64,000 nucleotides of DNA, from positions 5,356 through 69,355 of the forward strand of contig CAJKRH010000004.1 in assembly GCA_905202255.1 (NCBI GenBank), written 5' to 3'. This stretch comes from an uncultured Ruminococcus sp. (GTDB lineage: Bacteria > Bacillota > Clostridia > Oscillospirales > CAG-272). Position numbers and translations under genes: made by a program. Below are positions 16,196 through 25,573 of the stretch, in pieces. Each line of letters begins with the position of its first letter. The first letter of the stretch is position 1. The notes beneath the pieces are model-generated. The model was not told the origin of the DNA. It ran no database searches and saw only the letters and a program-made list of their open reading frames with translations.

Positions 16196-16223
16196 CAAAA
16201 AGGGGACTTTCGTCCCCTTTTTT
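16196..16223 (-). terminator. Terminator of the Cys-rich surface protein gene
   Basis: GGGGAC-gaaa-GTCCCC followed by TTTTT on the minus strand, 18 bases past the stop. Confidence 0.88.
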
Positions 16224-16240
16224 ACTGTTCAATATGTCGA

Positions 16241-19200
16241 TTATTCAGCCGAGCTGAAGAAGCCCTTCTTATAGAGGAAGTAGCCTCCGACGCCGGCAAC
16301 AGCAACAACAGCAACGATACCGATAACTATTGCAACTGCGGGATTGGATTTCTTCGCTGTCTTTGCGGAGATTACGAAGAATTCGCCTGTGCTTTCGCTG
16401 AGACCTTCGCCCGAAACGGTAATCTTGCTTCCGCTGCGTTTGAAATCTGTAATCTCAACTGGAGCATTGCCCTTTATCGTATAAACCTTGACGGATGTCT
16501 TCTTGTTTTCCTCGGGAAGAAGTATTGTAGCACTCATGGAATTGTCAAGAGCAACCTTTTCGCCCGAGTTTGTCATTTCAACGGTATATGCCTTTATAAG
16601 AGCGGCATCGGAAGAAACCTCTCCCTTTTCCTTCAGGAATTTCATCCATGAATCGAACCAGCTGTAATCGCCGGAAGACTTCTCGGAAACACTGTAGAAA
16701 TATGTATCGGCGTTGCTTCCCGTAACAGTGAGAGAAACATTGCCGTCGGAAAGTCTGAGGAGCTTCTTGTTGCCGTCGTTTACGATTTCATATCTGAAAC
16801 CGCAGGCAACGCATTTCTTTGCGTTTTCACCGTCGTCAATGAAGCTGTGCTTGCCTGTTGCGGGTGTTGTTGTTTCCTTGCGTGTACCGCATACGCTGCA
16901 TTCGTATACGGTAGAACCGTCTGCAACGCAGGTTGCTTCCTTGCTGGAAACAAGAACCATCTTGTGGTCTGACAGAGGGAGATCCTCTCTCTTTTCGGTG
17001 CCGCACTTGATGCATGAGCAAACTCTGTAGCCCGCTTCCTTACATGTGGAATTCTTCACTACAACATATTCGCTGAAGGAATGTCCTGTAGCGGCTATTC
17101 CCTCTGTATCCGTATTGTGACATACGGAGCAGGTGCGCGTTTTTGAACCTGCCGTGGTGCATGTGGCAACCTTTGTTATAACCCAGTCACCGTATTTATG
17201 ACCTGCGGCGCAGGGATTTGTAGCGGGGATAGTTTCTGTTTTTGTCTTGCCGCAGACTGAGCAGGTATATGTCTTTACGCCGGCAGTCGTGTTTGTAGCG
17301 GGAGTTGTGATAACGCCGCCATCAAACTTATGTGCGCCTGCGGAAACCGTTTTTGTAACAGTGAATCCGCAGTTTGCATGAGTACAGATATATGTCCATA
17401 CGCCGCCGACTGTGCAGTCTGTAGAAGCTGTTCTCTGGAGCACGAAATATTTATTGAAATCATGTCCGCATGTCTGATCGGCGCAAACCTGAATCGTGCC
17501 GCACATTGTGCATTTCTGAATCCATGTGCCGTTTGCAAGTCTCTCTCTTTCACCGTAGGTATGGCCGGAAGCGGGAACCGCTCTGACCTCTTCCTTCAGA
17601 CACTTCTTGCACTTGAAGGTACCGCTGCCGCCGCCCCATTCCTTGGCTTCTTCGGAGCAGGGAACGATTTCATATTTTATTACTTCCCATTCGTGTGAGC
17701 AAGCATTGGGATCGGGTCTGTTGTTGCAATCCGTGGTTGTGCAGCCCTTGTAGAGCGGACAGGTGGGAACAAGGCAGAAACCGCAGACCGAGCATGTCGC
17801 ATGGGTTGAAAGGTGACCGGAGCCGCCGCCCTGATTGAGACATCTCGTCTCGCTACAGCCTCTGTAGTTCTTGCATTCGGAATAGAGGCAGCTGCCGCAC
17901 TTAGGGCATTTGCCCCATACATCATGGAAAGCACTATGCTCTATTGTGCCGCCGTAAGGATTCTTTGCGCACTTTGTGGGTGTACAGCCTATATACTCTT
18001 CACAGTCAGCCATGAAGCAGCTACCGCACTTTGAGCAAATAGAGGTAGTATGTGTTGGACCGTGAGGAACCTTGCCTGTGGAAGAACCGTTGCATCCGCT
18101 TGCCGTGCCGTCGCAACCGATGTATGCCACGCAAAGAGCATTGAGACACTTTTTGCAGTAAGGGCAGGTTTTGTGAACTTTGGTATCGTTGTAGTCGTGG
18201 GTAACGAGCCGCTTATTGCAACGCGTACAGATATTGCTTGAGTTGGGAGTGTGTCCGAGAGCGTTGCCTTCTTTTGTACCGCAGACCTTGCACTTCTTGG
18301 GATCCGTGCAGGTAGCCGCCTCAAATGTATGGCCCGGCGCTGCCTTTGTGGCACCGCACTTTGTACAGGTCTGATCCTGCGTGCAGCTCGGATTCTTGGG
18401 AGACCAGTCATGTACGCAGACCACTGCGTTGCAGCGGTCGCATCTGCCGTTATTGTCGGTGTCTACATGAGCGGTGGGGTCAGCCTTGCCTTCCGTTGCA
18501 TTGCAACGCTTACATTTCTTGGGCGACTGGCATGTAGCGGCTTCCCAGTCATGTCCGAGGGGATTGCCGCTTGTTGCACCACATGAGCACTTTGCAGGCT
18601 CTGTGCAGGTTGCGGGTGCGTATGAATGAGTATGTGTTCCCTCGAGAGGAGCGTCTGTTGCGGTGAAGATGTTGTGCTCTGTTCCGCATACGATAGCCGT
18701 TATTACCGCGGAATACTTTGCGCCGGATGTAGAAGGAGAAAGATTCGTATTTATCTCAAGAGATGTCGGCATGTTGGGATATACGCTCGGCTCCTGACCG
18801 GGTGTGCTCTCGAGAACAACTGTCTGAGGACCGCCGAATGTATATTTGACTTCGATTCTGTATTTGATATTGCTCAGCGTAAATGTTCCGGAATTAAAGC
18901 TTAATGTAAGATGGATTGTGTCATTCTTTACCGAAGTAGCCGCGCTGATAACAGGAAGTATAACCGTCTGTCTGTAAGCATCGCCTGCCGCGCTGCTCTT
19001 TGAAGAGTCTGCGGCGTAGCGTGCATATAATGTATATGCGCTACCTGCTGTAATACCAGTAAATGTACCTGTGCGCTGATATGTATCGCCGTCGATACTG
19101 TACTCAACGCCGTCTACAGTCTTAACCGTGAAGCTGGTTTTGTCTATATTGGAAAATTCAATGCCCGTCGGAACAGGAACAGTCGTGATAGTAAGAGCGG

Positions 19201-19825
19201 GGCTGTTTGCGCTCGGCTCGGATGTTGTAGTCTCGGCAACGCGGGCATAAATAGTATATGTCGTGCCTGCCTTGATTTTCACTCTGTTGCCAACAAGAGC
19301 CTGGTTTTCATAGTAGAAAGTAGTCTTTCCCGCATTACCCTGCTGCCATGTAGCGCCACCGTCAAGGCTGTATTCATAATCGGCACTTGTATTGAGCGTG
19401 ATATTTGTAGAGCCGTAACTTGAATAAGTGGGGGCAGAGGGAGCGGCAGGAGCGGAAGTTTTTGTCTTCTGTGTTATGGATGTTACTTTTCCGCTGTTAT
19501 TAAAAAGCGTAAGAGTATACTCCTCGCCTGCCTGCATTCCGCTGAATATCGTCTGGCTGATGCCTTTGTCAACATTCACCGTGTCTGCCTGCGTGCTTTC
19601 ACTATAGTTATTCGGACCGGTGACGGTAACATAGTAGCCCTGTGTTGCATCAACGGTATGTATCGTGATTGATTTATCGGTATAATCCAAAACTCCGAGA
19701 GTGGTGGATGAACCGCCTGTGGCATCGGCATGAACATGCGAATGTTCGCCTGTCAGGTCAACCGTGCCTATCATGCTGAAGCAGAACAACAGCACGAGTG
19801 CAAATGATAAAATCCTTTTTTTCAT
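16241..19825 (-). CDS. Large secreted Cys-rich repeat protein with C-terminal membrane anchor
   Basis: 1194 aa from the ATG at 19825, chosen over an upstream in-frame ATG because GGAGGAAAT directly precedes it. The signal peptide is MKKRILSFALVLLFCFSM. Two or three fibronectin/Ig-like beta repeats ('YSLDGGATWQQGN', 'EYSIDGDTYQRTG') span about 40-330. A long tract (about 430-1050) repeats units of the form 'C..P..CK.CG....GH.', each with Cys pairs and His, suggestive of disulfide or metal-stabilised modules. A beta domain and one transmembrane helix (about 1160-1182) end in a basic tail. It is a surface-displayed protein; ligand and family are unknown. Confidence 0.88.
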   Translation of the reverse strand: MKKRILSFALVLLFCFSMIGTVDLTGEHSHVHADATGGSSTTLGVLDYTDKSITIHTVDATQGYYVTVTGPNNYSESTQADTVNVDKGISQTIFSGMQAGEEYTLTLFNNSGKVTSITQKTKTSAPAAPSAPTYSSYGSTNITLNTSADYEYSLDGGATWQQGNAGKTTFYYENQALVGNRVKIKAGTTYTIYARVAETTTSEPSANSPALTITTVPVPTGIEFSNIDKTSFTVKTVDGVEYSIDGDTYQRTGTFTGITAGSAYTLYARYAADSSKSSAAGDAYRQTVILPVISAATSVKNDTIHLTLSFNSGTFTLSNIKYRIEVKYTFGGPQTVVLESTPGQEPSVYPNMPTSLEINTNLSPSTSGAKYSAVITAIVCGTEHNIFTATDAPLEGTHTHSYAPATCTEPAKCSCGATSGNPLGHDWEAATCQSPKKCKRCNATEGKADPTAHVDTDNNGRCDRCNAVVCVHDWSPKNPSCTQDQTCTKCGATKAAPGHTFEAATCTDPKKCKVCGTKEGNALGHTPNSSNICTRCNKRLVTHDYNDTKVHKTCPYCKKCLNALCVAYIGCDGTASGCNGSSTGKVPHGPTHTTSICSKCGSCFMADCEEYIGCTPTKCAKNPYGGTIEHSAFHDVWGKCPKCGSCLYSECKNYRGCSETRCLNQGGGSGHLSTHATCSVCGFCLVPTCPLYKGCTTTDCNNRPDPNACSHEWEVIKYEIVPCSEEAKEWGGGSGTFKCKKCLKEEVRAVPASGHTYGERERLANGTWIQKCTMCGTIQVCADQTCGHDFNKYFVLQRTASTDCTVGGVWTYICTHANCGFTVTKTVSAGAHKFDGGVITTPATNTTAGVKTYTCSVCGKTKTETIPATNPCAAGHKYGDWVITKVATCTTAGSKTRTCSVCHNTDTEGIAATGHSFSEYVVVKNSTCKEAGYRVCSCIKCGTEKREDLPLSDHKMVLVSSKEATCVADGSTVYECSVCGTRKETTTPATGKHSFIDDGENAKKCVACGFRYEIVNDGNKKLLRLSDGNVSLTVTGSNADTYFYSVSEKSSGDYSWFDSWMKFLKEKGEVSSDAALIKAYTVEMTNSGEKVALDNSMSATILLPEENKKTSVKVYTIKGNAPVEITDFKRSGSKITVSGEGLSESTGEFFVISAKTAKKSNPAVAIVIGIVAVVAVAGVGGYFLYKKGFFSSAE

Positions 19826-20004
19826 ATTTCCTCCGATTTTGCAAATATTTTCGGCAAAGACGCTCACTTTTCAAAAAGCGATACCGCTTTTCGGCTTCCC
19901 CTGCCGAAATCATCGCCATGCAAAAAAGCCGCTTTTTTAGTTTGCCGCTTGCATTTTATCAAAGTCGGGAAAAGGCGCGTCCGCCCCGCCCGTCTTCAAG
20001 TCTT

Positions 20005-20033
20005 ATTATATACAAATATATAAGATTTGTCAA
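20005..20033 (-). promoter_or_regulatory. Promoter of the Cys-rich surface protein gene
   Basis: Minus-strand TTGACA (20033-20028), a 17-base spacer and TATAAT (20010-20005): full consensus, with a leader of about 170 bases. Nothing else is recognised in 19826-20170. Confidence 0.85.
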
Positions 20034-20170
20034 GTCATTTAGCCGATGTTTAAAACAAATTCACAACTTCGCTGCGCGTCATCGGAAGGCACCGCGGCGA
20101 AGTGATTTGAATTGATTTCTTTTTTGATTTGCAATATAGCTTTTAATATAATTATCATGTCATTTTACGC

Positions 20171-20200
20171 AAAAAAGTCGGGCATATCGCCCGACCTTAT
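20171..20200 (-). terminator. Terminator of wecB
   Basis: GTCGGGC-gatat-GCCCGAC with a following T run on the minus strand. Confidence 0.85.
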
Positions 20201-20215
20201 TTTGCTTGTTTTTAC

Positions 20216-21304
20216 TCATTTTTCGAGAATATCCGCTATTCTCACGCAGGCTTTTCCGTCGCCGTAGGGGCAGGCACTGTGCGCCATTTTGCCGTATTCA
20301 TCGGCATCGTCAAGCAGTGCCGAGAGAGCGCGCGAGACCGCATTTTCATCCGTGCCGACGAGCCGCAGTGTACCCGAGGTTATCCCCTCGGGTCGCTCTG
20401 TCGTATTCCGCATCACGAGCGTCGGCTTGCCGAGAGCCGTCGCCTCCTCCTGAATGCCGCCGCTGTCCGTCATCACGAGGTAGCAGCGGGCAAGAATATT
20501 ATGAAAATCCACCACCGAAAGCGGCTCGCAGAGGCGCACCGCATCGCATCCGGCAAAAACCTTCTCCGCCGTTTTTCTAACCGCCGGATTCGGATGAACG
20601 GGATATACCGCCCGCGTATCCGGATGTGCTTCTATCGCCTCGCGTATCCCGCAAAGCATTTTTTCGAGCGGCTCACCGATATTTTCCCGCCTGTGCGCCG
20701 TTATCAGTACAAGCCTTTTTTCGCCCGCCCATTCAAGAAGCGGATGTGAAAACCCTTTTTTCACGGTCGTTTTCAGTGCGTCGATGACGGTATTTCCCGT
20801 AATGTATATACCGTCCGAAATGCCTTCTGCGGCAAGGTTTTCACTGCTCTTTTCCGTCGGGCAGAAGCGATATTTCGCAATTATGTCTACGGCATTGCGG
20901 TTGAATTCCTCGGGGTATGGCGAATAGAGATTGTGCGTGCGCAGACCCGCCTCGACATGACCGACGGGTATCTTCATATAGTATGCCGAGAGCGCCGCCG
21001 CAAAAGCACTCGTCGTATCTCCGTGCACAAGCACGACATCGGGCTTCTCCGCCGCGAGCACATCTTTCATTCCGCAGATAACGCCTGTTGTTATATCAAA
21101 GAGCGACTGCCCCTCGCGCATGAGCGCAAGGTCATAATCCGGCTTCACTCCGAAAGCGGCAAGCGCCTCGTCGAGCATAGCCCTGTGCTGTCCCGTCACG
21201 CATACGCAGGTGGAAATATTCGGTCTCCTCCGAAGCTCACACACGAGCGGACACATTTTTATCGCTTCGGGACGAGTGCCGAATACGAGCATTATTTTTT
21301 TCAT
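20216..21304 (-). CDS. wecB: UDP-N-acetylglucosamine 2-epimerase (non-hydrolysing)
   Basis: 362 aa, normal length. It converts UDP-GlcNAc to UDP-ManNAc for wall teichoic acid or other surface polysaccharide. It has 'VFGTRPEAIKMCPLV' near the N terminus, 'VHGDTTSAFAAALSAYY', 'HVEAGLRT' and C-terminal 'MTDSGGIQEEATALGKPTLVMR'. The start is ATG with GGAG. It is followed by its own terminator, so it is probably transcribed alone. Confidence 0.95.
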   Translation of the reverse strand: MKKIMLVFGTRPEAIKMCPLVCELRRRPNISTCVCVTGQHRAMLDEALAAFGVKPDYDLALMREGQSLFDITTGVICGMKDVLAAEKPDVVLVHGDTTSAFAAALSAYYMKIPVGHVEAGLRTHNLYSPYPEEFNRNAVDIIAKYRFCPTEKSSENLAAEGISDGIYITGNTVIDALKTTVKKGFSHPLLEWAGEKRLVLITAHRRENIGEPLEKMLCGIREAIEAHPDTRAVYPVHPNPAVRKTAEKVFAGCDAVRLCEPLSVVDFHNILARCYLVMTDSGGIQEEATALGKPTLVMRNTTERPEGITSGTLRLVGTDENAVSRALSALLDDADEYGKMAHSACPYGDGKACVRIADILEK

Positions 21305-21362
21305 AAATATATCTCCATAATATGTTTTATGAATATATTATTATCATAATATTGCAGATAAA

Positions 21363-21575
21363 TCAGCCTATAAAGGAAAATCTCTTTTGCTTTTTACCGT
21401 CGTGAGTGACCGTTTCGTTCCACATTGAGAGAGGACGCACCCAAACTCCGCCCTCGCCGTAGAGCGCGCGGTAGACCACCATCGGCTCGAGCGTTTCCGA
21501 GTGCTTAGCGATGAAAAGCACCTCATATTCATTTCCTTTGAAATGTCTGTATCTGCCTGCTTTTACCTCTTCCAT
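21363..21575 (-). CDS. DUF1653 domain protein
   Basis: 70 aa. It begins MEEVKAGRYRHFKGNEYEVL and contains 'VVYRALYGEGGVWVRPLSMW', the DUF1653 pattern. The longer frame upstream is a Lys/Arg/Ala-rich low-complexity shadow of the AI-2E gene tail. The start at 21575 has GGAG six bases upstream. Small soluble protein of unknown function, 22 bases after the AI-2E family gene. Confidence 0.85.
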   Translation of the reverse strand: MEEVKAGRYRHFKGNEYEVLFIAKHSETLEPMVVYRALYGEGGVWVRPLSMWNETVTHDGKKQKRFSFIG

Positions 21576-21597
21576 ATCTTGTCTCCGTTTTAATTTT

Positions 21598-22845
21598 TTA
21601 TTCATGCGGCTCCGCCGCATCGCACTTTTCCGATGTTTCCCCGCTCTCGGGTTCTTCGCCGCCCTCGGGTTCTTCGCCGTTCTCGGGTTCTTCGCCGTTC
21701 TCGGGTTCTTCCCCGCTCTTTTTCTTTTTCGCTTCCTTGGAATCGACAAGACGACCGAGCAAGGTATATACTATAGTGCAGACCGGGACGGCAAAAAGCA
21801 TTCCGAGTATTCCGAAAGCGTTTCCGCCGACGGTCACCGCCACAAAAACAAGCATGCTCGGCAGTCCCACGGATTTGCCGACGACTCTCGGATATATGAT
21901 GTTTCCGTCCACCTGCTGCATCGCGATGATGAATATCACAAACCATATCGCCTTTATCGGGTCTACAAGCAGTATCAGCAGCGCGCCCGCGCCCGAACCG
22001 ATGAAAGCACCGAAAACAGGTATCAGCGCCGTTATGCCGACGAGCACGGAAATCATCAGCGCATAAGGCATGCGCAGTATCAGCATGCCGATAAGACAAA
22101 GCAGCGTGTTTATCACGACCTCGGCAAGCTGACCTGTCACGAAATTCGAGAAGCAATCATTGCAGAGCGCGAAAAAGTCATAGATTTTCCTGTAGCTCTC
22201 TTCGGAAAATATGCCGTGTATCAGCTTTCGCATCTGTGCGCCGAGCTGTTCCTTTCGCAGGAGCACATAAACAGAAATAGTGAACGCCACGATTACCGAG
22301 ACAAGGGCGTTGCCCGCTTTCACCATAACATTAAAAGCCTTATCCACGAGCATATTGCCGTTTTTCGAGAGGAAGTCCGTGATGGATTCGATTATTTTGT
22401 CCTGCTCCTGCGGTATTTCGGGCAGAACTATCGAAAATCGTGCAAGAAATTCGCTTATCTTCTCCCAATAATGCCGCAGATTTCCCGCATAGACGGAAAG
22501 ATTTGCCACAAACGATGATATCGCGCCCGCGAGATGCGGAATCACGACGAAAAATATAAGCGAAAGCGACCCGAGAATGATTATCTCGCTGAGGACAAGG
22601 CATATTCCGCGCCTGAGCCGAAACGATGTCTTTTTCTTTCTGAAAATCCTGTCCCAGAGTTTCTCAAGCCTGCCGAGAACAAGATTTGCCACGAAAGCGA
22701 TGCAAAAACCAGCGAAAACAGGTGCGAATGCTTCGAAAACCTTCGGTATAAAGCCGCCGATTTTCGCGGCATTGGACAGAAGAGCGACACCGATAAAAGC
22801 AATACATATTATGGGAGCTATCAGCTTCCTTGCGAATTTCAACAT
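21598..22845 (-). CDS. AI-2E family transporter (UPF0118)
   Basis: 415 aa. It has about eight transmembrane helices with the characteristic central soluble region and C-terminal motifs 'GITALIPVFGAFIGSGAGAL' and 'DGNIIYPRVVGKSVGLPSMLV'. Family members export small molecules or ions. The C terminus carries an acidic tandem repeat of about six residues ('GEEPEN') encoded by a short tandem DNA repeat at about 21650-21715. The start is ATG with AGGAGG. Confidence 0.92.
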   Translation of the reverse strand: MLKFARKLIAPIICIAFIGVALLSNAAKIGGFIPKVFEAFAPVFAGFCIAFVANLVLGRLEKLWDRIFRKKKTSFRLRRGICLVLSEIIILGSLSLIFFVVIPHLAGAISSFVANLSVYAGNLRHYWEKISEFLARFSIVLPEIPQEQDKIIESITDFLSKNGNMLVDKAFNVMVKAGNALVSVIVAFTISVYVLLRKEQLGAQMRKLIHGIFSEESYRKIYDFFALCNDCFSNFVTGQLAEVVINTLLCLIGMLILRMPYALMISVLVGITALIPVFGAFIGSGAGALLILLVDPIKAIWFVIFIIAMQQVDGNIIYPRVVGKSVGLPSMLVFVAVTVGGNAFGILGMLFAVPVCTIVYTLLGRLVDSKEAKKKKSGEEPENGEEPENGEEPEGGEEPESGETSEKCDAAEPHE

Positions 22846-22863
22846 CGCACCTCCTTTTTAATT

Positions 22864-22895
22864 GCAAAAAGGGCTGACAGCGCAGTCCTTTTTGC
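22864..22895 (-). terminator. Terminator after the PHP-domain gene
   Basis: Near-perfect inverted arms GCAAAAAGGRCTG and CAGYCCTTTTTGC (13 bases) in the gap between the PHP gene stop and the AI-2E family gene. Confidence 0.75.
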
Positions 22896-22915
22896 TATTT
22901 CTTAATGGGCAATAA

Positions 22916-23953
22916 TCAGAGAAGCTCGTCTGCAAAATATGCTCTTGTATGGGCTGTTCTTCCCTCTTTATCCTGCACGGTTATGCGGAAATAAGGCTTT
23001 GCGGGAAGTCCTTTCTTTGTGGTATCGCGACTGAGCTCGAGATACTTGTTTATATTGAAATCGGCGCTCGTCAGAGTTTTTTCATGATTATCTCCGGCAA
23101 ATGCGGCAAAGCGACATTCCGTAGTGAGCGAAATGAGTCTTGCCTCCGAGCAGGAAATATGAACTATTCCGTCCTCAATATAAAGCTCATCTATTGTGGG
23201 ACCGAGCGAAGCATAGAAATCACCGCGCTCCAGAGCGTCCATTACCGTATGATACTCAAGCCTGTCGGCTTTCAGCACTATGAAGCTGCCGAAGCAATCG
23301 GGCGGATTGTGCGCATCATCGGTTGCCAGCGGGAAAACACGCTTGCCTTTTCTCAGCATATCGTCTATAGGCTGCATGCTGTTGTCAAGCTGATATCCCA
23401 TGCGGAAGCAGCCGTAGTTGGCAAGCTCTACTCCCCATACGCCCTCAAGCCCGATATAATCCTCATATCCCTGAATGGACCAGAAAGGATGGTTATATGA
23501 AACGAGAAAGCCTGCCTTATTTGCCGTTGCTATCATTTCGTTCATAGCCTCTACGCTGTAGTGGCGCTCGTAATGAACCTTTCGCATCTCATCTGTCACA
23601 AGCTCGCGTGACTTCGGGAAAACCTTTTCCTCGGTGAAAAGCGGATTTACAGTTTCATGCGGGTCTTTTGCATATATATTTATATGATATGTAGGAACAT
23701 ACCAGAAGCCTTTTTCACTCCAAGGCGCATTTACCGCTATCTCTGTGGAAAGGATAGTGAGAAAGTTTTCATCGTTGAGCTCATCATGCGGTATCATAAC
23801 CTCATGATCGGTATATGCCATTATGGAATAGCCGCGCTTCTTGTATTCCTCCTTCGCCTGCTCGGGTGTCCAGCAGCCGTCGGATACCGTTGTATGCATA
23901 TGCATATTCGCTTTATAAAAATTGCCTTTCTCGGGAAGAAGATACTGCCTCAT
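22916..23953 (-). CDS. PHP-domain metal-dependent phosphoesterase-like protein
   Basis: 345 aa. The first PHP motif is visible at N16-MHMHTTVSDG (H18, H20), with 'YTDHEVM' and 'ATDDAHNPPDCFG' supplying further metal ligands. PHP proteins hydrolyse phosphoesters with a multinuclear metal site. The substrate is unknown. It is separate from other genes, with its own terminator. Confidence 0.88.
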   Translation of the reverse strand: MRQYLLPEKGNFYKANMHMHTTVSDGCWTPEQAKEEYKKRGYSIMAYTDHEVMIPHDELNDENFLTILSTEIAVNAPWSEKGFWYVPTYHINIYAKDPHETVNPLFTEEKVFPKSRELVTDEMRKVHYERHYSVEAMNEMIATANKAGFLVSYNHPFWSIQGYEDYIGLEGVWGVELANYGCFRMGYQLDNSMQPIDDMLRKGKRVFPLATDDAHNPPDCFGSFIVLKADRLEYHTVMDALERGDFYASLGPTIDELYIEDGIVHISCSEARLISLTTECRFAAFAGDNHEKTLTSADFNINKYLELSRDTTKKGLPAKPYFRITVQDKEGRTAHTRAYFADELL

Positions 23954-24088
23954 ATTTACTTGCCTTTCTGAAATAAATGTTTATGTATTAAATTATAGTA
24001 CAAAAAAAGGAAAAAGTAAAGCCTTTTTGAAAAAAATTAAATAATATAAAAATGGCTGATTATTACCAAAAAGAGCGGATTATTTTCA

Positions 24089-24117
24089 TTGACCGAAGCA
24101 GGCACATATGATAAAAT
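24089..24117 (+). promoter_or_regulatory. Promoter of the DUF4430 lipoprotein gene
   Basis: TTGACC (24089-24094), a 17-base spacer and TAAAAT (24112-24117). Confidence 0.75.
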
Positions 24118-24165
24118 AGATATAATGAAAGCCTATGGGCAAAAAAAGCAAGGAGAAAGACAAAA

Positions 24166-24555
24166 ATGAAGAATTTCAGAAGAATTTCGGCGCTTCTGCT
24201 CGCTGTTATGATGATTGCGCTGTCATGCCTTTTTGTAGCATGCGGTGAAAAAGAAGTCGAGAAGAAGTATTCCATTACGGTTATCGTGGTAAACGATAAG
24301 GCAGAAGAGACAACATTCAATATCAAGACCGACCGCGAGAATCTCGCAGATGCGCTTCTTGATGAGAAGCTTGTTTCAGGTTCGGACAGCGAATGGGGTC
24401 TGATGATAGACACCGTAAACGGTCTGAAAGCAGACTATGCCGCAAACCAGTCATGGTGGGCACTCTATGACGGCGATAAGATGAGCGAAGTCGGCGCAAG
24501 CTCCCTCCAGCTCAAGGACGGCGGCGTATATAAATTTGTTTATACCGTAGGCTGA
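24166..24555 (+). CDS. DUF4430 lipoprotein
   Basis: 129 aa. Lipobox LFVAC puts lipidated Cys at residue 26. The mature part (about 34-129) is a single DUF4430-like (transcobalamin C-terminal-like) domain: 'GSDSEWGLMIDTVNGLKADY', 'NQSWWALYDGDKM', ending 'GVYKFVYTVG'. Such domains occur in Gram-positive surface proteins and may bind small ligands. The gene has its own promoter and terminator, so it is monocistronic. Confidence 0.9.
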   Translation: MKNFRRISALLLAVMMIALSCLFVACGEKEVEKKYSITVIVVNDKAEETTFNIKTDRENLADALLDEKLVSGSDSEWGLMIDTVNGLKADYAANQSWWALYDGDKMSEVGASSLQLKDGGVYKFVYTVG

Positions 24556-24580
24556 TAACCCGCTTTGAACAAAATAAAAA

Positions 24581-24612
24581 ATGAGTCCGGTGAAACCCGG
24601 ACTCATTTTTTT
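24581..24612 (+). terminator. Terminator of the DUF4430 gene
   Basis: ATGAGTCCGG-tgaaac-CCGGACTCAT followed by TTTTTTTG. Confidence 0.9.
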
Positions 24613-24637
24613 GTTTTAAGGAGTGCTGTGCAATTAT

Positions 24638-24682
24638 AAAAATCCCCGCCGTCTGCTGAAAGCCGCAGACAGCGGGGATTTT
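24638..24682 (-). terminator. Terminator of the 31221-to-24700 operon
   Basis: A long hairpin with arms AAAAATCCCCGC...GTCTGC and GCAGAC...GCGGGGATTTTT, 18 bases past the last stop codon of the leftward operon; it can work in both directions. Confidence 0.88.
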
Positions 24683-24699
24683 TATGCTTCCGTTAGATT

Positions 24700-25332
24700 T
24701 CAATGTTTCTTCTTATATCCGCAGTCGCAGTAGGGACTGCCGGAAGCTATGGTATATTCGCGGACAAAGTCCGTTGCGCCGCCCGCCTCGCTCATGGTAT
24801 AATCGAGATGGCAGAGAGCAGGCGTGAGGTCATAGAGCCCGAGCTTTTTCATCAGGGCGCAGATTCCGCATTTTGTGAATCTGCCCTCGTATCCGCTCCC
24901 GTCGGGATATTCATAGAAATCCATATTCCATGAATAAGGATTTCGGTCGGCGGCTTTCAGCTTTGCCGTCGCTTTCATGCCCGCAATATCCTTTTCGCTG
25001 AATTTTCCCTTTCCGCTCTTGCAGCAAAACCATTTCATCGGCTTTGTCATCATGGATTTTGCATAGTAATCCGTCAGCCGCGCGACATCAGGACGCTCCG
25101 GCATGGAAAGGATAAATGCACCTATCATGGCGCAGTTTACTATATTCATTTTAAAGCGGTCGGCTTTCTCAAATTCCGGCAGACCCGCGATGATTTCCTT
25201 ATATTTCGGCTTTGCCTTTGCGGCTGTTTCCTTTGCCGTTTTTTCATCATAGCCGAATACGGCGCATAGCTGTTCTCTGAACGATTTTGCAAAAAGCACC
25301 CACATTCCCATGGGCATTCCGGCGTATTTCAT
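24700..25332 (-). CDS. ATC-hydrolase-like protein (copy A)
   Basis: 210 aa. It resembles the L-2-amino-thiazoline-4-carboxylic acid hydrolase family (PF14196 type). Characterised relatives open the ATC ring on the way to cysteine. C-terminal features are 'FTKCGICALMKKLGLYDLTP', 'ALCHLDYTMSEAGGATDFVR' and 'GSPYCDCGYK', with several conserved cysteines. It is the last gene of the operon; its ATG overlaps the stop of the frameshifted membrane gene by four bases. Many such proteins in Clostridia have no tested substrate, so the reaction is uncertain. Confidence 0.82.
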   Translation of the reverse strand: MKYAGMPMGMWVLFAKSFREQLCAVFGYDEKTAKETAAKAKPKYKEIIAGLPEFEKADRFKMNIVNCAMIGAFILSMPERPDVARLTDYYAKSMMTKPMKWFCCKSGKGKFSEKDIAGMKATAKLKAADRNPYSWNMDFYEYPDGSGYEGRFTKCGICALMKKLGLYDLTPALCHLDYTMSEAGGATDFVREYTIASGSPYCDCGYKKKH

Positions 25333-25573
25333 TGTATTTTCTCACTCCATTCTTTGTTTTTAACCATTTCACGAAGTAAAATCAGTCCGAGTAATAAAAC
25401 CAACAGATGACCTGCGGACTCCGTTCCGTGGTCAATCTGATTAAGCGGCCATGGCAGAAGCGTGAAAAGGTTTCCGACAATTCCCGCAAAAGCGATAGGA
25501 TTGCAAAGATAACATAGAGCAAACACCCAATCATACCCGCGATGAGTGCCCGTCTTTCTTTACTCGCTTTCAT
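25329..25573 (-). pseudogene. Small membrane protein gene broken by a frameshift
   Basis: The ribosome-binding site CGGAGG and ATG (25573) start a frame encoding 'KASKERRALIAGMIGCLLYV' that becomes non-hydrophobic and stops at 25382. Another frame continues the membrane character ('NPIAFAGIVGNLFTLLPWPL', 'HLLVLLLGLILL') to a TGA that overlaps the next gene's ATG by four bases, as expected of the native end. Joining the frames near 25495-25525 gives a protein of about 80 residues with two helices. A one-base indel or a sequencing error explains it. Confidence 0.7.

Noticed and set aside
21575..21749. N-terminal Lys/Arg/Ala-rich extension of the DUF1653 protein.
   Set aside because: It is the antiparallel-frame shadow of the short tandem repeat in the AI-2E gene tail; the ATG at 21575 has a proper ribosome-binding site.
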